Assembly (NCBI GenBank): GCA_032622095.1 | Contig: CP136062.1 | Location: 9,017,710-9,081,709 of the forward strand | Direction: 5' to 3' | Length of the DNA stretch: 64,000 bases | Origin: Siphonodentalium dalli | Lineage: Eukaryota > Mollusca > Scaphopoda > Gadilida > Siphonodentaliidae | Shown here: one piece after another, positions 37,124-49,941 of the stretch | Position numbering within the stretch: the first letter of the stretch is position 1 | Layout: each line of letters opens with the position of its first letter | Notes under the pieces: model-generated | The model's input: only the letters and a program-made list of their open reading frames with translations | Database searches by the model: none | What the model was told of the DNA's origin: nothing | Program-made: the position numbers and the translations under genes

Positions 37124-37691
37124 ATACCAGCACCGAAGCCGACCCACCCAAACTCAGTTGCGGCAGTTTCTGACAAAAAATTTGCTTTAGTATATCTGGG
37201 ATAAATCGCAACCATCTTTCATACTTTGCGATAATTACTTTGCGATATCTTTGACTGATGATAAATCACAAACAAATTTGGGTTCAAGTTTTGAAAACCC
37301 TCCTGTCACTTTCCAAATATATATTTAAAAATACATGTTGATAAATCGCCAAAACTTTGCGATAAATTGCAAACATCTTTACGATAGATCGTAAAATACT
37401 TCGCAAACATATTTGCGATAAATCGCAAACATTTTCGCAATTTTATATAACAGAATAGCAATCATCTTTGCGATAACAACTGTTAAATACTTTGCAAACA
37501 AATTAACATACCTTTGCAATGGCAAAGGTAAGTGTCGCAAATTTGTTTGTGATTTATCAGTCAAAGATAATATCGCAAAGTACCGTATGAAAGATGGTTG
37601 CGATTTATCCCAAATACCGGTATACTAAAGCAAATTGTTTGTCATAAACTACCGCAACTGAGTTTGGGTGGGTCGGCTTCGGCGCTGGTAT
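37124..37691. mobile_element. 568-bp MITE with GCGATAAATCGC palindromes
   Basis: Outer arms of about 160 bp are reverse complements, both beginning 'ATACCAGC' then CCGAAGCCGACCCACCC. The interior is filled with repeats of TTGCGATAAATCGCAA and variants (37240-37500). There is no coding sequence. A TA target is possible but not proven. The interior palindromes make nearly the whole element self-complementary. Confidence 0.8.
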
Positions 37692-38380
37692 AATACACAC
37701 GTATGACCTGGTTTTGCATAGAGTGGGGATTATAATCTTCCTGAGTGTGGCACAAACTTGGCCATGCATCTAATCCCGAGTTCACATGGTTTGGGACATA
37801 ATCACATTGACTGGTGACATTAAGTTAGTAACATGCCCAAGTTGTACCCAGTAACCAAGTTATCCCGACAATCTTGCAAACAATCTTCTGATGTGAACCC
37901 ATCCCCTCTCATATCGACAAACCCATTTACACATCATGTCGTTCTGTGTATTTATGGAATTTTCCGGTATATAGAACCATGGTTTATGAATATGTCTAGG
38001 TTATTAGGCATAATCATTGAGGGACAATGGGGGGGGGGGGGTGCAAGGTGCGAATGGAATTATGCAAAATTGTGTTTTTGGTCAGATTCAAGGGGGAGGG
38101 GTGCAGTGTTGAAATTTCCCGAAGTGGACACCCACCGCCCCCCCCCCCCCAACAATGGAGACCCTCTGGCCACGTCCCTGACCAAACGGTACCGTAACTC
38201 CACTGCAGTGGCCATCTTGATACCGCTGTGGATACCGTATACTACAAGCAATACAATGGTCTTCACCGGGATATCACCCTGTTTTTCAAGTCAATTACTT
38301 TGATTATAGTGGTACACTGTACCTCTGTGTGGAACCCCACAACCACGGGGATGTTTGTATGCCAACAATGAAAACTAAAA
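37692..38380. other. spacer with G and C tracts
   Basis: A G run at about 38029-38042 and a C run near 38140-38153 lie within about 110 bp, each next to an ACAATGG-like word, so the pair could fold. An open frame at 37833-38303 spans them and owes part of its length to the homopolymers. No gene was recognised. Confidence 0.35.
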
Positions 38381-38975
38381 TGGTAATTCCTATCTAGAGG
38401 TCACCTCGAGGATCCATATTAAGTTCGATGAAGGGTTGTGGCCTGTAGGGTGTGCCAAAGAATTTAGTGATGCAAAGAGTAAAATACAAGATACCTGCTA
38501 GTGGCCATGTATTTCATCGAAAATTGTTAAAATTCAATCGTTCCCATCTAGAGGTGATCCCAAACATACATGTAGTAATGTACCCTTAAATTGTCAAAAC
38601 ATTTCACCAATAATTGTGAGCTTCATGGTGTGCCGATTGATTCAAATTTGAAATCCAGTATGGCTGCTGGTAGCCATGTTTTTTAAACAAAATTCGGAAA
38701 ACATGGGATAGCTGCCATCAAGATGTGACCCCGAAGATCCATATGAAGTTTGGTGACGATCAGATGAGAGATGTTACATGTAGGGTGTGCTAAAGGATTT
38801 AGTCAAACAAAGAGTAAAAACAAGATGGCCGTTGGCAGCCATGTTTTTTTTACCAGAATTTCGATGGGGTAATCTCTCATTTAGATGTCACTATGGTGAA
38901 TCCATATTATGTTTGGTGACGATCGGATGAGAGATGTTGCCTGTTGCTGTTAGCAGCCATGTAAAGGTATTTTTT
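38381..38975 (+). repeat. diverged tandem repeat of 170-190 bp, about four units
   Basis: Units share GGTGTGCTAAAGGATTTAG, 'GATCCATATTAAGTT', AAGATGGCCGTTGGCAGCC and 'GGTGACGATCAGATGAGAGA'. Divergence is high and no coding is evident. Confidence 0.65.
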
Positions 38976-39665
38976 ACCAGAAAATTGAAAACAAAAGTTT
39001 GGCTAAATCTTGTGCTAGAATCCGGGGCATATTTTACCCACAAGTTTTGAATTCTCATTCCAAATGACTTTCTGTCACAATTTCAGTACCGGTTCTCATA
39101 ATTTGCTACGGTAATCAGGCATGCTGAAGCAAACTGGGCCAAGACAAAGGGTTGCCGTAGCACATTGCCGAAGCCACACAACGTAAATTAAGAGGGCTGC
39201 AATTTATGCTACAGAATAACTGTTCACATTTACAATGAAATGAACTGAAAACAAATTGCCAATTTCCCCCATACATTCTGGAACACAGTTGAAGTAACTG
39301 CGTCGCCACCGATAGCAAACCCTGTGTACCCATTAGCACATTTTAAAAACATATGTAGGCCTACCCTTCACTTAACCCTGACGTCCTGAACATTAAATGA
39401 CCCCAACCGAGGCACCTGGTGTTATATACCGGTAGTGTTTTGACGACATAACCCATACTCTTGGGCTCCAAATAAACATGCATGCACCTTTATTATTTTT
39501 GAGGGAAATTTCCCCCGCGCACAGTGCTTATTTGGGTCTGCACAATCATTAATTTTGAGGCTATGAAAATTGAAAAGAGCACAAAGTCAAGATTTCTATA
39601 TGATTCTGATATCAAAATGATGAGCTTATAACTTTATGCATGTACATATTCTAGTATATGGCATA
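38976..39665. other. AT-rich stretch without recognised genes
   Basis: No gene, RNA or repeat was recognised in this stretch. Confidence 0.35.
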
Positions 39666-40042
39666 CATACCCTGCTTGACAAAACAAGTGTCCACCTAAC
39701 CGCTGTGCAGTTAGCGTTGCCACTGCGGCTGAAATGCAACTACACCGCAGCTCCATCGGCTAACTACAGTTGGGCCGCGGTGTACTTGCCGTTCAGCCAT
39801 GGTGTAGTTGCCGCGGTGTACACTGTACGTTCATTAAACTGAAAAAAGACGATACAAACCGGAAATATAACCATGGTGCACATAGTGTAGTTGCCTTTCG
39901 GTCGCAGGGGACTTGATGTTGGGCCACAGTGAACTTGCCGTTCGGCCGCGGTGCTAAACTGCAGTTACAAACTCTGACACCACGACCGAACGGCAAATAC
40001 ACCGCGGTGCCAATGGACACTTGTTTTGTCCAGCGGGGTATG
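39666..40042. mobile_element. 377-bp foldback MITE with CCGCGGTG repeats
   Basis: Termini of about 29 bp pair with a few mismatches: 'CATACCCTGCTTGACAAAAC' and the complement of 'GTTTTGTCCAGCGGGGTATG'. The inside repeats GCCGCGGTG and CTTGCCGTTCGGCC several times in both orientations, so it is GC-rich against AT-rich flanks. A TA dinucleotide adjoins each CCC end. It has no coding sequence. Confidence 0.7.
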
Positions 40043-40055
40043 GACATTTAATTAA

Positions 40056-40489
40056 AGGTACTCAATCCGATCAGGCCCTCATCAATTACTATTTCTTTGG
40101 CTTCGGGGTTAAAAATAATTGATTCGATTATTCGAGTCGAGGAACCAACCTATCAACGCTCAGAGTGATCAGATATCAATTTTTGAAGTTTTGTTATTTC
40201 TATATGTTCTGGCCTCAAAAGGATGGTCTCAGTCAAAATTGCATTATTAATACACCTGATTTTAGAGTTATCCATCTTTGTCTGTTTGAATACGTTTTTC
40301 TGGGGAAATTATTAGTACACATCTCGAGTGCAATTAGGGCTCTTCCTCGTGATTGTGGCCCTGGGGCGGTTGGGCTGATGGGCTTCGGGGGTCGATGTCT
40401 GGTCGCTCTGAGCTTTGATGGGTGGGTTACTCGACTCGAATCGGGTGTTTTTTTTGCCCCCGAGGCCGGAGGGGTGGTGGTTTGGGTCC
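40056..40489. mobile_element. TTAA-flanked MITE (copy C)
   Basis: The left end AGGTACTCAATCCGATC follows TTAA at 40052-40055, and a decayed right end (GGGTCC) precedes TTAA at 40490-40493. The inner arms share GATTATTCGAGTCGAGGAAC and its partner with copy B. The right part has drifted to a G-rich sequence. It sits directly beside the MITE at 39666-40042. Confidence 0.75.
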
Positions 40490-41016
40490 TTAAAATATGG
40501 AAGTATAATAATATATCTGCGGAAACTGTTTGTTTTGGTTAGCATAAGTAATATTGACATTTCTGAGTTCAATGGACTCGTTTTACGACCTTGGACCGGT
40601 ATGCGGATACCTTTATTTATCTGGCTTGGAATATATTCCATTAAAACGTTGGTGTATTTAAAAAAAAATTTACATTGATTTTTTTAAACTAGATTAACGT
40701 GTAATTCCACAGAAAAATTCGCAAAACTTTATAGCAAAAATTGGCAATTTACCAAGCGCAGCCGCCAGTTAAATGTTATGTCTGTTTAATGATATGGCTG
40801 CGTTAGTTAGTGCCCAGACAACTGCTTTATATATAACTTTTGCTGCGGCGATTTGCATTTGAATGGAAATCCCCATTCAAAATTGGTCACTTGACCTCCC
40901 CCCTAAAAAAATCATCGCTTAACCGTGAGGTGTGTCCCATGGGTCAATAATTATAGGCCAGGCAAAAATGGACATAGGTGTCGCCTCGAGAGGGAATTTA
41001 TGAGACCTACATTTTG

Positions 41017-42998
41017 GTTAGCGTAAATACTTAACTTTCCGAATCCGTGTGTCGGATTTTACAGATATGTGGACTTTTTTTCTCACCGCGTGGTTTTATT
41101 GAGTTACCTGATGAAAAAATCGGTCATTTTAAAAATAAAGCCGACATATTTTACAGAGTATTTTCACACCTCTCGAGAAGAGATATTCGTCCAATTGTGT
41201 TACACGAGAATGGGTCGATGGCCAGAGTAATGTAGTACCATTGAACATCGGAAGGACAATAATGACGTCATGTGACGTCACCATATTTTTAGGGTGAGAT
41301 GAATATGACGATTCACGCAAAGCGTTGTTTTTCGTTTCTTATAAAACCTAACGTAAGAGGGTTATCCCAAATGATATGCATAGATAAGACCCAACGTATA
41401 TGTGGCTCCGTTCTTGTAACCACGCCTACCCGAATTGCTTAATTATGTTATTCGCGGTCGCATTTTAATACAAATAGCCACAGAGAGTGTCCTAGTATGC
41501 TTAAATATCGTGTTAGATTTAATATAACATACATATTTCCGTTATTAATTTCTCAAATCCAGTCACAGACTGACAACACCGACGAACATTTTGAAATCGA
41601 CTAACTCGCTTCTTCATATAAGTATGTATACTGAGTGGCATAAGCAACAAACCGACGTAAATGTTTTACTTTTTTAGAAAATCATGTTTATTGGGAAATA
41701 TTTCTCAAGAAAAGAACAGATTCAAAGAACATATATTAATTGAGCACGAATGAATGCAAAATTTGTAACTCAACTTACTCGTGGGCACCAATCTTGTTGG
41801 CACTTTTAATAGAACTGGTCACCGTTGCGTCCAGATATTGCAAAATGATATGAATATACTAGGACTCTGGATCTAATAAGACAATTTATTGCGGTAATGG
41901 TGGTGTTAATTTCCATCCATAAACCAGCCACCGTATTGGCAAAAATAGGTTTTCTAATATTTTTGGAGAAAAATACGTAAATTTGATCGAAAATTGGGAC
42001 CAGGAGGTGCATTGTATGTTTTCACAGAAATATTCTAGTCGGTGGATCGGGATATATATTAAATAATAGTGTAGCAATTTATCAACGGCCGTTGTGTTAG
42101 TTAAGTCCTTTTGGCTAATCGTGAGTTCTTACATATTTCACAATTTCCACCCATATACCGCCACAATATTGGCATTTATCTTGGGGTTTGTATGCCATTT
42201 TTTAAACCAAAACGGAATGAAATTACCATATTCATCAATTACCTGCACCCTTTCTATATTATGTTCTGTATTACATTCCGGGAAGATGAAAAAGTGCGTT
42301 TTAGATTATTTATTGGGGGAAAAAATATAAAATTGATTTAAAATTCGAGTCAGGATCGAGGTACATTATGGTAATATTTTTACTTTAATGTTCGAGTATA
42401 TAGATCAAAACCTATATATTAAACAATGCTTTAGCAGTCTTTCAATTTCCGATGTGTTATTTACGCAACATGGTAAGTAATCGTGCGTGCTGTGTGCCTT
42501 GTACCACAGCCTGGCGCCTCTTAGCTTTTGGGGGGAGAGTTGATTTTCTGCCTTTGATAAAAAATAATATGGCAAACAGTGATCGGTAAAATATTGAAAC
42601 GTAGCTAATTAGCAGTTCATTCCTATGGTACAAAATAATTGGGTCATAGCCTTCTTAATGTTGGTTTTATAAGAAATGAAAGACAACACTGTGCGTGAAT
42701 CGTCATTCATCTCACCCTAAAAAATAGTTGACGTCACATGATGTCATCACTGTCATTCCAAGATTCAATAATTACATGTATTACCATACTCTGCTTATCG
42801 CTCAATTCTCAGATATCACAATTGGACGAATATCTCTTCTCGATAGGTGTGAATATACTCTGTCAAATATGTCGGATTTATTTTTAAAAAGACAGATTTT
42901 TTCATCGGGTGCCTCAATAAAACCACGTAGTGAGTTGAAAGTCCGTCTGTCTGACCAATTCAACATACGGATTCCGAAAGTTAAGTGAGTATGCTGTC
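41017..42998. mobile_element. 2-kb element with terminal inverted arms of about 330-360 bp
   Basis: The left arm (about 41017-41375) and right arm (about 42630-42998) pair across TTAACTTTCCGAATCCG, 'ATATTCGTCCAATTGTG' and GGGTGAGATGAATATGACG. The arms are moderately diverged. The centre has two direct repeats of about 245 bp around 41905 and 42150 (GAGTCAGGATCGAGGTACAT type) and no recognised protein. The left arm has two perfect TGACGTCA palindromes at 41263-41270 and 41273-41280; one is kept in the right arm at 42729-42736. Confidence 0.7.
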
Positions 42999-43339
42999 TA
43001 ATGAAATTACTGATACTGAACTCGTTAAACCCACCTATTATATATATTCTTTTTTTGGGAAATCACAATTTGCTGATTGCATGCCTTTTGTCTACACCTG
43101 GTGTGACTTTATTATTTTTATGTGGTCTCAATGCAGCAGATTCCCTTAATCCAAGGTGTCATAGGCCACCCTACATCTATATGCATAATATTGCATACTT
43201 CCTGATAGCACAGCCGTTTTTCCACACCCACTTTTTTTTAATGGGATAAGTAATCTTCAAAAACATGCAAAAATTAATAATTGTGAAACCTTGGTACCAA
43301 AAATAACCAATGGTGGTGTTTCAAGTTATTTGCCAACCG

Positions 43340-45900
43340 GGTTTTGTAAATGTTGTTGAACAAACTTATTGTGACCCACAATGTATATATACATTACACA
43401 TGTTATATACATAGATAGTTGTGTGGGCACAGAGGATCGGAGCACGAGTTGCAGAACCTACCAGAGCCCCTCTCCTCTGGCATTCTGCTGCTAATAAATG
43501 TATTTAGAGATAGGTTTAAAAATTTATGTTTAAGGTGGCTGCTGCTGTTGATGTTTAAAGTGGCTGTGGTCTCGCGTTGGGGTAGTATGATATAATTTAT
43601 TATGAGAATTACGAGAAGCGGTCAGTCATGGAAATAAATGAATGAACTGTCTCGAAAATGCGCGTATGTAGCGTTGTGCGGAATGCCGAACATGAGATCT
43701 TTTTTAGAGACGATGTCCACATTAAGTTCGCCCAATCGTGCCTACATAAGTTCTCTGGAGTCTGCGTACAAAGGACAACTGAAGACACAATGGTTTATGT
43801 TTTCACATGGATGATCACAACTACATGTTGGTTGATCCGAGATGTAATTTTCATATTTGTCAAAGTTTAGATCACTGCAATTATTTCTGAGTCTACAGTG
43901 CAGTATGTTTAGTTTCCTCTGACCAACGTTATAGTATGGTGGTGGTTTTATAGTCATTTCTTGTTTGCAAAACGTTCTATGCATGTTGCTTATGATTTCG
44001 TCTTTAGTAGGTTCTGATGAGGGGTAAGTAAGTTTTTTGTTGTCGGTAGTGGTTTTGCATGATAAATTCCATTCACCGATCATGGACGGGATGTAACTCG
44101 ATTTGAAATGGGCCGTATTCGTGAGGTAGTTTATGTACCGTAAAGGGTTTCTGATGCGGTATCGAGATGCTTCACTGACAGTTTGGGGTGGTAAATTTGT
44201 GACGTAATTTGGGACATGATTAGTTAATATTTTGTTCCAGGTATGCATTTTATGAAGGTTTTGTCTTTCGTTAAGGGGAGTCCATCCGAGTTCGAATAAT
44301 ACTCTCAGCTGATACCGAACGTGTCAGGCCACACTCTTCTACCGGCGTCGATATAGAAATGGTCGAGTTTCCGGACGAGGCAATGTCCCAAAAACAACGT
44401 CCCGTATTCCATTATCGGGAGTACATAAGTTTTAATCATTATTTTTGAGGGTTTGTCTATTTACAAGAAATTTTATTCTCCTTAGTTGTGACAGTCTGGT
44501 TTCCACTCGACTGCATATTTCATTGTAATGAGTATCCCAATGAAGATTTGATTGTATAGACAATCCAAGATGTTTGTGTCAAGCTACTTGCTCTATGTGG
44601 CGTCAGCAAGTTCAAGATCGAAATGATATTCCGAGGGAGTGAGTGAAAACACCATAGATTTTGTTTCTGCGTTGAATGTAACCAACCATTGTTTCGACCA
44701 CCAACTCTATCCAAATCTTCAAATAGTTCCAGCGAACTGTCATCGAGTGATGGTTGGACAGTGAACAAACATGTATCATCTGCATACATACGAGCAAAGG
44801 AGTGTATGGTCGTTGCCAGGTCATTTATATATGTCAGGAATAAGAAGGACCCAAGGAGCAATCCCTGCGGAACTCCTGTCGGAATAATGTGGTAATCAGA
44901 AAAGAGGCTACCAACTAAAACACGTTATGATCTATTGGAGCGATAGCTGTTGAGCCAGTTGTGGATGTTTCTGGCAACTCCGTATTGTTCCAGTTTAAAT
45001 AGCAAACCCCTGTGCCAGACTCTCTCAAAAGCGTTGGAAATATCGCAAAAATATTGCTGACGTATTTAACGTCTCATCGAGGGTCTGGCAGAGGGTGTGG
45101 TATATCTCGACTAACTGGAAAGTTGTGCTATGCCCTGGGACAAATCCGGATTCATATTGGAATAGTATATTATTATTTGAGAAATGTTCAGATAAGTATT
45201 TGAGGACAATTTCTCCATGATCTTGCTGAGGTACGGGAGTAAGGATATAGGGCTGTAGTTTTTACAGATGGATTTATCGTTGTTCTTGAAGATAGGGATA
45301 ACATTTGCCTGCTTCCACTGTGTTGGAAAAACGCAGAACTCGATAGATTCTTAAAAAGAGCTTTAAGGGGGTGGCGATAGCTGGTCTTGTGATTTGAATC
45401 ATTTTAACGGTAATTCCATCGTGGCCAGATGCTTTGTTAAGTTTCAACGTTCTAATAGCACAAATTATATCTTCGATAGTGAATTCAATGTCTGTTACTG
45501 TGTTGCTACATTTCTGAGTGAATATTGGTAGACTACACGACGGCTGGTCGAGGTCTGAATTATAGATGAACACACCACTGGGCATGGATGTTTTGGTGTG
45601 GTCAAATACTAAGATGCCACTGTCGTCGGTAAGAGGGTGTAGCGTCTTTGTGTTTGGTTTGCATAATTTCCTTTATGCAGCGCCAAACGTATTTTGGTGA
45701 TGGGTGCTCTCGAACTACTAGGAAATGCTGCATCGATGTGAGTTTCGGTGAAATATAAAATGTCATAATCTTCGATTTCGTCTAACAGCATCAGACGTTT
45801 ATGTCTGATGCTTCTTATGTTCAACTGAAAGACCGAGATCGTTTGATGAACGTTGTTGGATTGATCACAATTGTTATCAGGACCAGGGTTAAATTATAAG
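43340..45900 (-). mobile_element. decayed LINE with endonuclease, RT and 3' tail remnants
   Basis: On the minus strand, in order: an endonuclease start (LNIRSIRHKRLMLLDEIEDY, then YFTETHID; 45824-45700), a gap where most of the endonuclease is missing, a pre-RT and early RT part (KLNKASGHDGI near 45400), RT block GVPQGLLLGS and the catalytic YADD (about 44895-44770), and a C-terminal part (44248-43742) with CSRYRIRN-like and 'VGQRKLNILHCRLRNNCSDL' elements ending in a CSCDHPCEN Cys cluster. The tail ends near 'AATAAGTTTGTTCA' at about 43350. Such C-termini are common in CR1/Jockey-group LINEs of marine invertebrates. Several frame changes and the internal deletion make it inactive. Confidence 0.85.
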
Positions 45901-46309
45901 GACCCACTGGTACAAGAAGTAATTTTCATAGCAAAATTAGTCTAATTGCGCTTATTCCAAACGGAAGCTTGACTAAGCGAACTTTGGGTGGTGAAGACAT
46001 ACTTCTTTTCGGGAGACCGTTTAATGTAGAGAACTGGAAATTCCCTATTGAAATTATCCACTTATTTATATCAACTCCCATGAGACATGGTGTGCATTGA
46101 TCTTAATTACAAGAGGTTTCAACAGGGACTTCCATAACAGTTCCATTCCGTCGCGAGGTCACAGCATATCCGTAATTATATAATTGGTGCAAACAGAGAT
46201 AGACATGAATAAATGTGCAAAAGAAATAGTAAAATAGCACACATTAGTTGGTGTGCACAACATAAATGGTCAATGTTATCCGAGTAGCAAATTTCAATAT
46301 ACCCCAAAT

Positions 46310-47010
46310 ATACCAAATACGTGTATTACCTTTATCCAATTGACCTTGACCCTATATGTCCGTTTGGTGGAAATTATGGCACAACATGAGCTGACATAAT
46401 TTCTTCAAACATCGGAATGCCAACTGTGTGCTTTTTCAACTGTTCTCCAAATATTTGATGCCGCTTCCATGGCAAAAACATAAAATATTTGGAGAAAAGT
46501 TGAAAAAGCCCCCTCCAAACAGTTTCCACTATATGTGAATATGTGGTTTCATGCTTTAGTTACTAAAGTCACAAAATCGTTTTTATATTTGGTCTGATGG
46601 TCTCTTAAAGGTAAATGAATCGTGACCACTAATACCAAACAAAGGGTAGTACTTAAAAGTTATTATATGAGACAATTAACACAATATAGATCAAAATATC
46701 ACATTTTTCCAATGATCTTTAATTTAGCAATTGACCTTGACCCTAAATGTCCTAGTGACCGAGTTCATTTGATGGACTATTAACGGCGATATGAGTTAAC
46801 ATAATTTATTCAAACAAGGCTCATTGGTTCTCAACAGTGGCCTTTTTCAACTTTTCTCCAAATATTTGATGCCGTTGCCACGGAAACCAGATTTTAATCC
46901 GACAAAGGACCCCCTCACACCGGGCACCCCCTACAAAAAATTCACATATAGCAAAGCAACATACATTTGATGTTTCATGCCTTAGTCACTAAAGTCACAA
47001 ATCAACCACT
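46310..47010 (+). repeat. tandem duplication with a period of about 390 bp
   Basis: Two copies (about 46310-46610 and 46700-47010) share CAATTGACCTTGACCCTA, 'CTCCAAATATTTGATGCCG' and CACTAAAGTCACAAA. Divergence is clear. No coding function was seen. Confidence 0.75.
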
Positions 47011-47264
47011 TAAGGGACCCCACTATAACAAGTTACCTTATTTGTCGTTGCTGGCTTTACTTGTGGTCGTATTTTATCCCGAAATTAATTTAGGATAGAA
47101 CTGGTCTCAATACGAAGTCACAGCGAACTGTTGCATGACATTTCGAACTCTCGCGACGGCGTGTGAGCATGTCCATATATTTCTGGAAGAAGATTATTGG
47201 AATATTTGCAAGGCCGCCAAATATTCGATATGGTGAAAAGTAACAGATTAAAAACAAATCGAAA

Positions 47265-47368
47265 TATGATAACTCTGAGGATGAGATCCTCGACTCAAAT
47301 CAAATATTGTTTACCACCCGAAGCCGAAGAAATTGTAACATAGTGGCGTTAAATCAGATTATGCATCT
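47265..47368 (-). mobile_element. solo arm of TTAA-type MITE (copy D)
   Basis: GATCCTCGACTCAAATCAAA, 'CACCCGAAGCCGAAGAAAT' and an outer end at TTAA (47369-47372) match the right arm of copies A-C. No partner arm lies nearby. It is the most diverged copy at the outer end. Confidence 0.65.
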
Positions 47369-47699
47369 TTAAGTATGATACCCCATATCCACACCAGTTT
47401 CAATACAATTATCTCGGGGTACAAAGCTTCTAAAATGTGTACACATGCATCGACATCAGAAATTTGGGGGATAAATAGCATTTACCACGACTTGTAACCA
47501 AATAAGGTTCTCCACATATGTGTTATCACTTATAATCTATTTAAATAGAGACCGTGCATGTATATATTAATATAACTCACGATTCGCTTAGTGTGGGAAT
47601 TTTTCAAAATATGCTAAAACATCATTGAAATAAGTTAATATATATTTGAGAGTGATTAATATTTTTGTTATTTCGGGGTTAATGATTAAATTGCAACGC

Positions 47700-48000
47700 C
47701 AAAAAAATAATACAGCCAAAGAGTCGTAACTCTGATACAAATGTATGAACGGGCCTATTTCGCGAACTCGTTTCAGAAACTCCTCTTGTCAATTCACATA
47801 CCAAAAGTCTTTCAAATCCGTTAATAATTGTTCGAAATAAACTCTGGACAACTGTTCGCGGGTGCTATAAACGCCAAACCAATGACCTCTGAAGGGCGAT
47901 AACTGTTGTAAATGTACGGCCGGACCAATTTCCAAACTTTTTTCATAAACTCATCTTGTGAACTCATATACATGTACCACAAATCTTTCAAATCCGTTAA
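47700..48000 (+). repeat. diverged tandem repeat of about 190 bp, two units
   Basis: The units share ATCTTTCAAATCCGTTAATA, 'AACTCATCTTGTGAA', and 'GTAACTCTGATACAAATGTA' or 'ATAACTGTTGTAAATGTA'. They resemble core units of dispersed repeats elsewhere in the window. No coding sequence was seen. Confidence 0.5.
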
Positions 48001-49941
48001 TATATATATATTTGTTTTATAATTTTTATTGAAATCAAAACAAGCATAGTTTTACATGTCTTAAACAGTTTAGAAAATAAAAAAAAATAACATAAAAAAA
48101 CAGGGACAACATATTTTAAAGTCAAGGAGGGATGTCAGTATAGCATGTTTAATTTCGTTTTTTTTGTCGGAAGAGGTTTCCCTTTATGAAAAGTGATAGA
48201 GTTGTGAGAGAGAAGAGAGGGAAGAGAGAAAATGTATTGTTTAAGTTTGTTTTGTAAATTAATGTCATGTGGCATAATAGTTTAGTAGTGTTGGGTCAGT
48301 GCGTTAATGTATTATCAATGTGATGGTTAGTTGGTTGCTTTTAAGGTATTGGCTTTTCTTTTCTTACATATGAATAGAAGTATACTACAATAATATTTAT
48401 TAAAAAGTGCTTAATTCAATTACACTTCCATGGTGTAACCAAGAAAGTATATTGTTTTTGTAGTGGTGCCGTTTTCCGTTTATTTGGAAATACTCAGAAA
48501 CTAATGGCACTAGGAAAGTGAAATCTCTAGCGATTGTAGGCATCCAAGGTCTACTAAAAATAAAGCTATCCGCATGTTGGTCCAATATCTTTTGACAGAG
48601 TTATGGCCCTTTTTCGAATATTTTTCATTATTATTATACTCCGGTATTTTTCAACGCCATAATCTCTGAAAGTATTAAGATTAGAACACTCAAGATAGGT
48701 AAATATGTTGGGATAAATGAGTTCTGTGCCTTTGGCATAACGGATATTGTCCGCGTTTACCTCGCGGAATTATCTCCCTTTATATAAAAAAAATGTCATT
48801 TTATTATCTCGGAAATTATAAGGAGCAGAGCATTGAAAATTGTACCGTATGCACATCTCGATATGCCCTACTGCCCACGGGCATCAAAACTTGTGTCCGC
48901 GCTTTCCCTGAGGAGTTACCACCATAAATAGGGACACACTATATACCAGGATGAATAAACCAAGGTTTGCTTTTTTTTTCTTTTTTTTTTATAAGTACAG
49001 AGCTCTAACTTTGTTATTGCATATTCCGAATTGGACGAGAGATTCTGACTCGAATATACCGCTTAAAAATGTTTTTACCCAGAACTTTCCACGTTACGGG
49101 TTATGGAAATATTGCAACTATTTTTCCCGACAAATAAAAACCGGCTGGTTAAAGAGCAAGATAATGTCGTAGCATGTACATTTACATACTTTATGTACGT
49201 TTCGGAAGTTTGACGGCTATACTATAAGTGTAACTTGCCCAACGGAGAATGCGTGTCAGTGTGGGTTGAGACTTTAGGAAAATTCCACGAAAATTGCAAA
49301 GGGGGAAAACTCTCTTCATGACGCAAATATAAACGGACTTGTCAAGAAGCAAGGAAAATGCATGAACATGCTCACCGATATACTATATAGGTATGTCCGC
49401 TGTACTATACAAGTTACCTATTGTCACGATTTGACCTGTCCAAAACACTCCCCGGACAAAAGTTTCCATAGGTATCAAATTTTGTCCAAATCCGTTCGTT
49501 TTACCCGATTTGACCTTGAACTAACCATTTCGAAGGTCAATGTCAGGTTGGGGTCACAATTTGACCCACCCAAAAGACCCCCTGACAAAAGTACCCATAG
49601 TTGTCAAATTTCGTTGAAATCGGTCTGTTTTACCCGATTGTACATAGGATTGACCTTTTTGAAAATCAAGGTCAGATCGGGTGTCAAAAGTATCCATATT
49701 TATCAAATTTTGTCAAAATCCGTCCAGCAGTTTTCTCGGTCATAGCTAACAGACAGACAGACAGAAGTCCCAAAATATATATTGAATTTAAAAATGTCAT
49801 TGCAAGTGCGCCATCGGATCACAAGGCACCAATATGCATTCGCATGAAGAGGAACACACATATACGTATAACACTCACATCGGATGGGATGGGATACCAT
49901 GGAAGTATATCTGATTCCATGGAATCTGACCTCTAGTTTTA

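Noticed and set aside
37833-38303. Plus-strand frame of 156 codons
   Set aside because: It runs through long G and C homopolymers that give Gly and Pro runs, and no family signature is seen.
43658-43870. Plus-strand frame of 70 codons
   Set aside because: It is antisense to the LINE C-terminal region, whose minus-strand reading has clear family motifs.
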